Part shown: one piece after another, positions 38,642 to 40,198 of the stretch | How the letters are laid out: each line of letters opens with the position of its first letter | Position numbering within the stretch: position 1 is the stretch's first letter | Translations under genes and position numbers: made by a program | Notes under the pieces: model-generated | The model's input: the letters and a program-made list of their open reading frames with translations, nothing else | Told to the model about the DNA's origin: nothing | Database searches by the model: none | Origin: Nitrospirota bacterium | GTDB lineage: Bacteria; Nitrospirota; Nitrospiria; JACQBZ01 | Length of the DNA: 40,198 bases | Direction: 5' to 3' | Assembly: GCA_016194285.1 (NCBI GenBank) | Contig: JACQBZ010000003.1 | Location: 1 to 40,198, forward strand

Positions 38642-39705
38642 TGCCCTCCCGTCACGGCGTGCTAAGCTACCACGACTTCGTCCATGCGCTGGAACGCGGA
38701 ACCGTCGCCCCGGTCTATCTCTTCACCGGCGAGGAGGAATTCCTGATCCAGGCCGCGATGGACCGGCTGGTCCGCGCCGTCGTCGATCCCGCGACGAAGG
38801 ATTTCAATTATACCGTTTTGGACGGAGAATCGTCTTCGGCCGACGTCATCCTGACGGCCGTGGAAAGCCTCCCGGCTTTTGCCGAGCGGCGACTGGTCGT
38901 GCTCAAGAACACCGATCAACTCCCGGCGGGCGAGGCCAACCGCCTCGTGGCCTATCTCAAGAACCCTTCCCCGACCACCTGCTTCGTCTGCGTTGCGCCG
39001 AAGTTCGACGCGCGGCGGTCGTTTTTTCAAGCGTTAAAAACCCAAGCCACCGTCATGGACAGCCGGCCCCTCTCGGATTCGCAGGTCACGGCCTGGCTCA
39101 ACGCCCAGGCCAAATCCATGGGCCGCGACATTTCAGAGGACGCCGTTCTTTTCTTGAAGGAACAGGTCGGACGCGATCTATTTCCGCTTCAGAACGAACT
39201 GACGAAGGCCGTCCTCGGCAGCGACAATCAAAAGACGATCGAGCTGGAGGACGTGCAGCGGGCCTGCAGCGCCTCGGGCGAGGCCTCGGTGTACGACCTG
39301 TTAGACGCCCTGGCCCGGCGTCACCTGGAATCCTCGATTCGGACGCTGACGCGCCTATTCGACGAAGGTGAACCCCCGCTGAAGATCTTATCGACGGTCG
39401 GGTACCGGTTTCGGCTGGTCTGGAAAGTGAAACGCGCGATGCAGGCCGGCCATTCCGACGCGGCCCTGATGCGGATGTTCGGACTGGGTCAATGGGCCGC
39501 GACATCCGTGATCGCCGCAGCCAAGGCCTACCCGGAAAAGGATCTGCGCTGGGCCTTTCAGCGTTTCATCGAAACGGACGCCGGCCTCAAAGGAGGCGCG
39601 CTGTCCCCCAAACTGCTCTTGGAGCTGCTGGTCTTCGATCTCTGTTCCGGAAAGCAGAAAGGGCTACGCCGATTTCTGGGTCGGCAACCCCTTCTTTACC
39701 TTTGA
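38641..39705 (+). CDS. holA: DNA polymerase III delta subunit
   Basis: A 354-residue clamp-loader subunit that opens the beta sliding clamp. Typical delta features are VAPVYLFTGEEEFLIQAAMD near the N-terminus (degenerate nucleotide-binding fold), the central SLPAFAERRLVVLKN, and the C-terminal collar with LLDALARRHLESSI and EPPLKILSTVGYRFRLVWKV. The ATG at 38641 shares its A with the lptE stop. Its last 42 bases overlap the convergent rpsT gene. Confidence 0.93.
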   Translation: MPSRHGVLSYHDFVHALERGTVAPVYLFTGEEEFLIQAAMDRLVRAVVDPATKDFNYTVLDGESSSADVILTAVESLPAFAERRLVVLKNTDQLPAGEANRLVAYLKNPSPTTCFVCVAPKFDARRSFFQALKTQATVMDSRPLSDSQVTAWLNAQAKSMGRDISEDAVLFLKEQVGRDLFPLQNELTKAVLGSDNQKTIELEDVQRACSASGEASVYDLLDALARRHLESSIRTLTRLFDEGEPPLKILSTVGYRFRLVWKVKRAMQAGHSDAALMRMFGLGQWAATSVIAAAKAYPEKDLRWAFQRFIETDAGLKGGALSPKLLLELLVFDLCSGKQKGLRRFLGRQPLLYL

Positions 39706-39945
39706 GGTCAGGCGGGAGATCTTGCGGGAAGCGGTGTTCCGGTGCAGGATGCCTTTCGTGACGGCGCGGTCGAAGGCCGAGGTGGCCTTGTCCAAAAGGG
39801 CCTTCGCCTCATCCAGTTTTTTGGAAGCCATCGCGGCGTTCATTTTTTTGACGAGTGTTTTCAACGAGGACAGCACGAGCTGGTTTCGGGTGTGGCGCTT
39901 TTTCGATTTTCGTGCCTGTTTGATTGCGGACGCGTGATCAGCCAT
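39664..39945 (-). CDS. rpsT: 30S ribosomal protein S20
   Basis: A 93-residue highly basic helical protein with the S20 pattern: ADHASAIKQARKSKKRHTRN at the start, LKTLVKKMNAAM and SAFDRAVTKGILHRNTASRK, binding 16S rRNA in the small subunit. It has a strong ribosome binding site (AAGGAG, 5-6 bases before the ATG) and its own promoter at 40002-40029. It converges with holA, and the two coding ends overlap by 42 bases. Confidence 0.97.
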   Translation of the reverse strand: MADHASAIKQARKSKKRHTRNQLVLSSLKTLVKKMNAAMASKKLDEAKALLDKATSAFDRAVTKGILHRNTASRKISRLTSKVKKGLPTQKSA

Positions 39946-40001
39946 TTAAACTCCTTGTCGTACCCATGATTTTGTGTTCAGTTTCATCCAAAGTGGTACT
40001 T

Positions 40002-40029
40002 TTTATCATGAGCGCGTTGTGATTGTCAA
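40002..40029 (-). promoter_or_regulatory. Promoter of rpsT
   Basis: Minus strand: perfect -35 TTGACA (40024-40029), 16-base spacer, -10 GATAAA (40002-40007). The leader is about 50 bases. The region GCTCATGATAAAAAG around the -10 is shared exactly with the promoter of the 28-residue ORF (11710-11724). Confidence 0.6.
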
Positions 40030-40055
40030 GGAATTTATCCGGATTCGCCCCTTAT

Positions 40056-40198
40056 ATGAATGAACCCCATTTGACCCAAGAACGCCGACAGATCGCCAAG
40101 GCCGCCGGATTGATCGGCCTGGCCACCTTTTCCAGCCGGATCATGGGCTTTGTCCGGGACATGATCCTGGCCCGGCTCTTCGGGGCCGGCATGGCGGC
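40056..40198 (+). CDS. murJ: Lipid II flippase MurJ, N-terminal fragment
   Basis: The first 47 residues are visible before the window ends. After a short polar start (NEPHLTQERRQIAKAAG) it reads LIGLATFSSRIMGFVRDMIL and then ARLFGAGMA, the first helix and R-x-x-G-x-x-R-D signature of MurJ/MviN, which moves lipid II across the inner membrane for peptidoglycan synthesis. The ATG at 40056 has no clear ribosome binding site. It is divergent from rpsT with a 110-base gap holding the rpsT promoter. Confidence 0.9.
   Translation, partial: MNEPHLTQERRQIAKAAGLIGLATFSSRIMGFVRDMILARLFGAGMA

Noticed and set aside
1-40198. CRISPR array, tRNA, rRNA, integrase or insertion sequence
   Set aside because: No regularly spaced direct repeats, tRNA cloverleaf, rRNA segment or transposase/integrase motif was seen on either strand; the dispersed hairpin repeats carry no gene.

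Overview
The window is about 40.2 kb of bacterial chromosome with moderately high GC and dense, mostly minus-strand coding. It is from a Gram-negative-type, probably anaerobic or microaerophilic autotroph-like bacterium. MsbA, LptE and lipoprotein signal peptides point to an outer membrane. A PCP_red repeat protein, a many-PAS GGDEF/EAL protein and an oxoacid:ferredoxin oxidoreductase with two CO-dehydrogenase-beta-like accessory subunits are gene types I associate with Nitrospirota. That assignment is inference from gene content, of medium confidence; no rRNA or tRNA gene is visible.

Layout. 1-103: start of a nickel/cobalt transporter, then nikR (225-641) with a clear operator. 844-2676: a four-repeat PCP_red protein and an exported beta-sandwich-like protein. 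2780-3011: a compact unit (promoter, 27-residue membrane ORF, terminator). 3027-6095: der and an MsbA-type exporter. 6193-11199: a 1668-residue c-di-GMP signalling protein (8 PAS, GAF, GGDEF, EAL). 11594-14096: a 28-residue membrane ORF, then an acetyltransferase / M20 peptidase / flavin reductase cluster. 14105-16271: Nudix hydrolase, glutaredoxin, an unknown protein and pyrE. 16414-19934: an esterase, a bactofilin, a ferritin-like/VIT iron protein and a PP-loop ATPase. 19997-21057: HicA, HicB, DUF433 and a CopG/BrnA-type antitoxin.

21114-32879 is the most notable region: eleven minus-strand genes in a row. Transcription order starts with a 2-oxoacid:ferredoxin oxidoreductase (gamma-alpha fusion, beta, two tandem CO-dehydrogenase-beta-like subunits, one small subunit). 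It continues directly into a six-subunit membrane complex related to group 4 hydrogenases and complex I, in the order expected for Ehr (A, B, C, D, L, S). The large subunit has lost all four nickel-binding cysteines, so it cannot be an ordinary [NiFe] hydrogenase. The arrangement suggests that oxoacid and ferredoxin chemistry is coupled to ion pumping, either to conserve energy or, in reverse, to drive ferredoxin reduction for reductive carboxylation.

32984-34784 is a cassette of seven tiny genes: three look-alike zinc ribbons (one frameshifted), a coiled-coil lipoprotein, a charged peptide, a proline/glycine-rich peptide and a TPR protein. It lies divergently from a Fur-family regulator, with a palindrome between them. 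The right end is housekeeping: leuS-lptE-holA overlapping head to tail, rpsT convergent with holA, and the start of murJ. A stem-loop repeat occurs immediately before the ribosome binding sites of several genes (near 11.8, 13.4 and 24.8 kb, with a short form at 21.6 kb).
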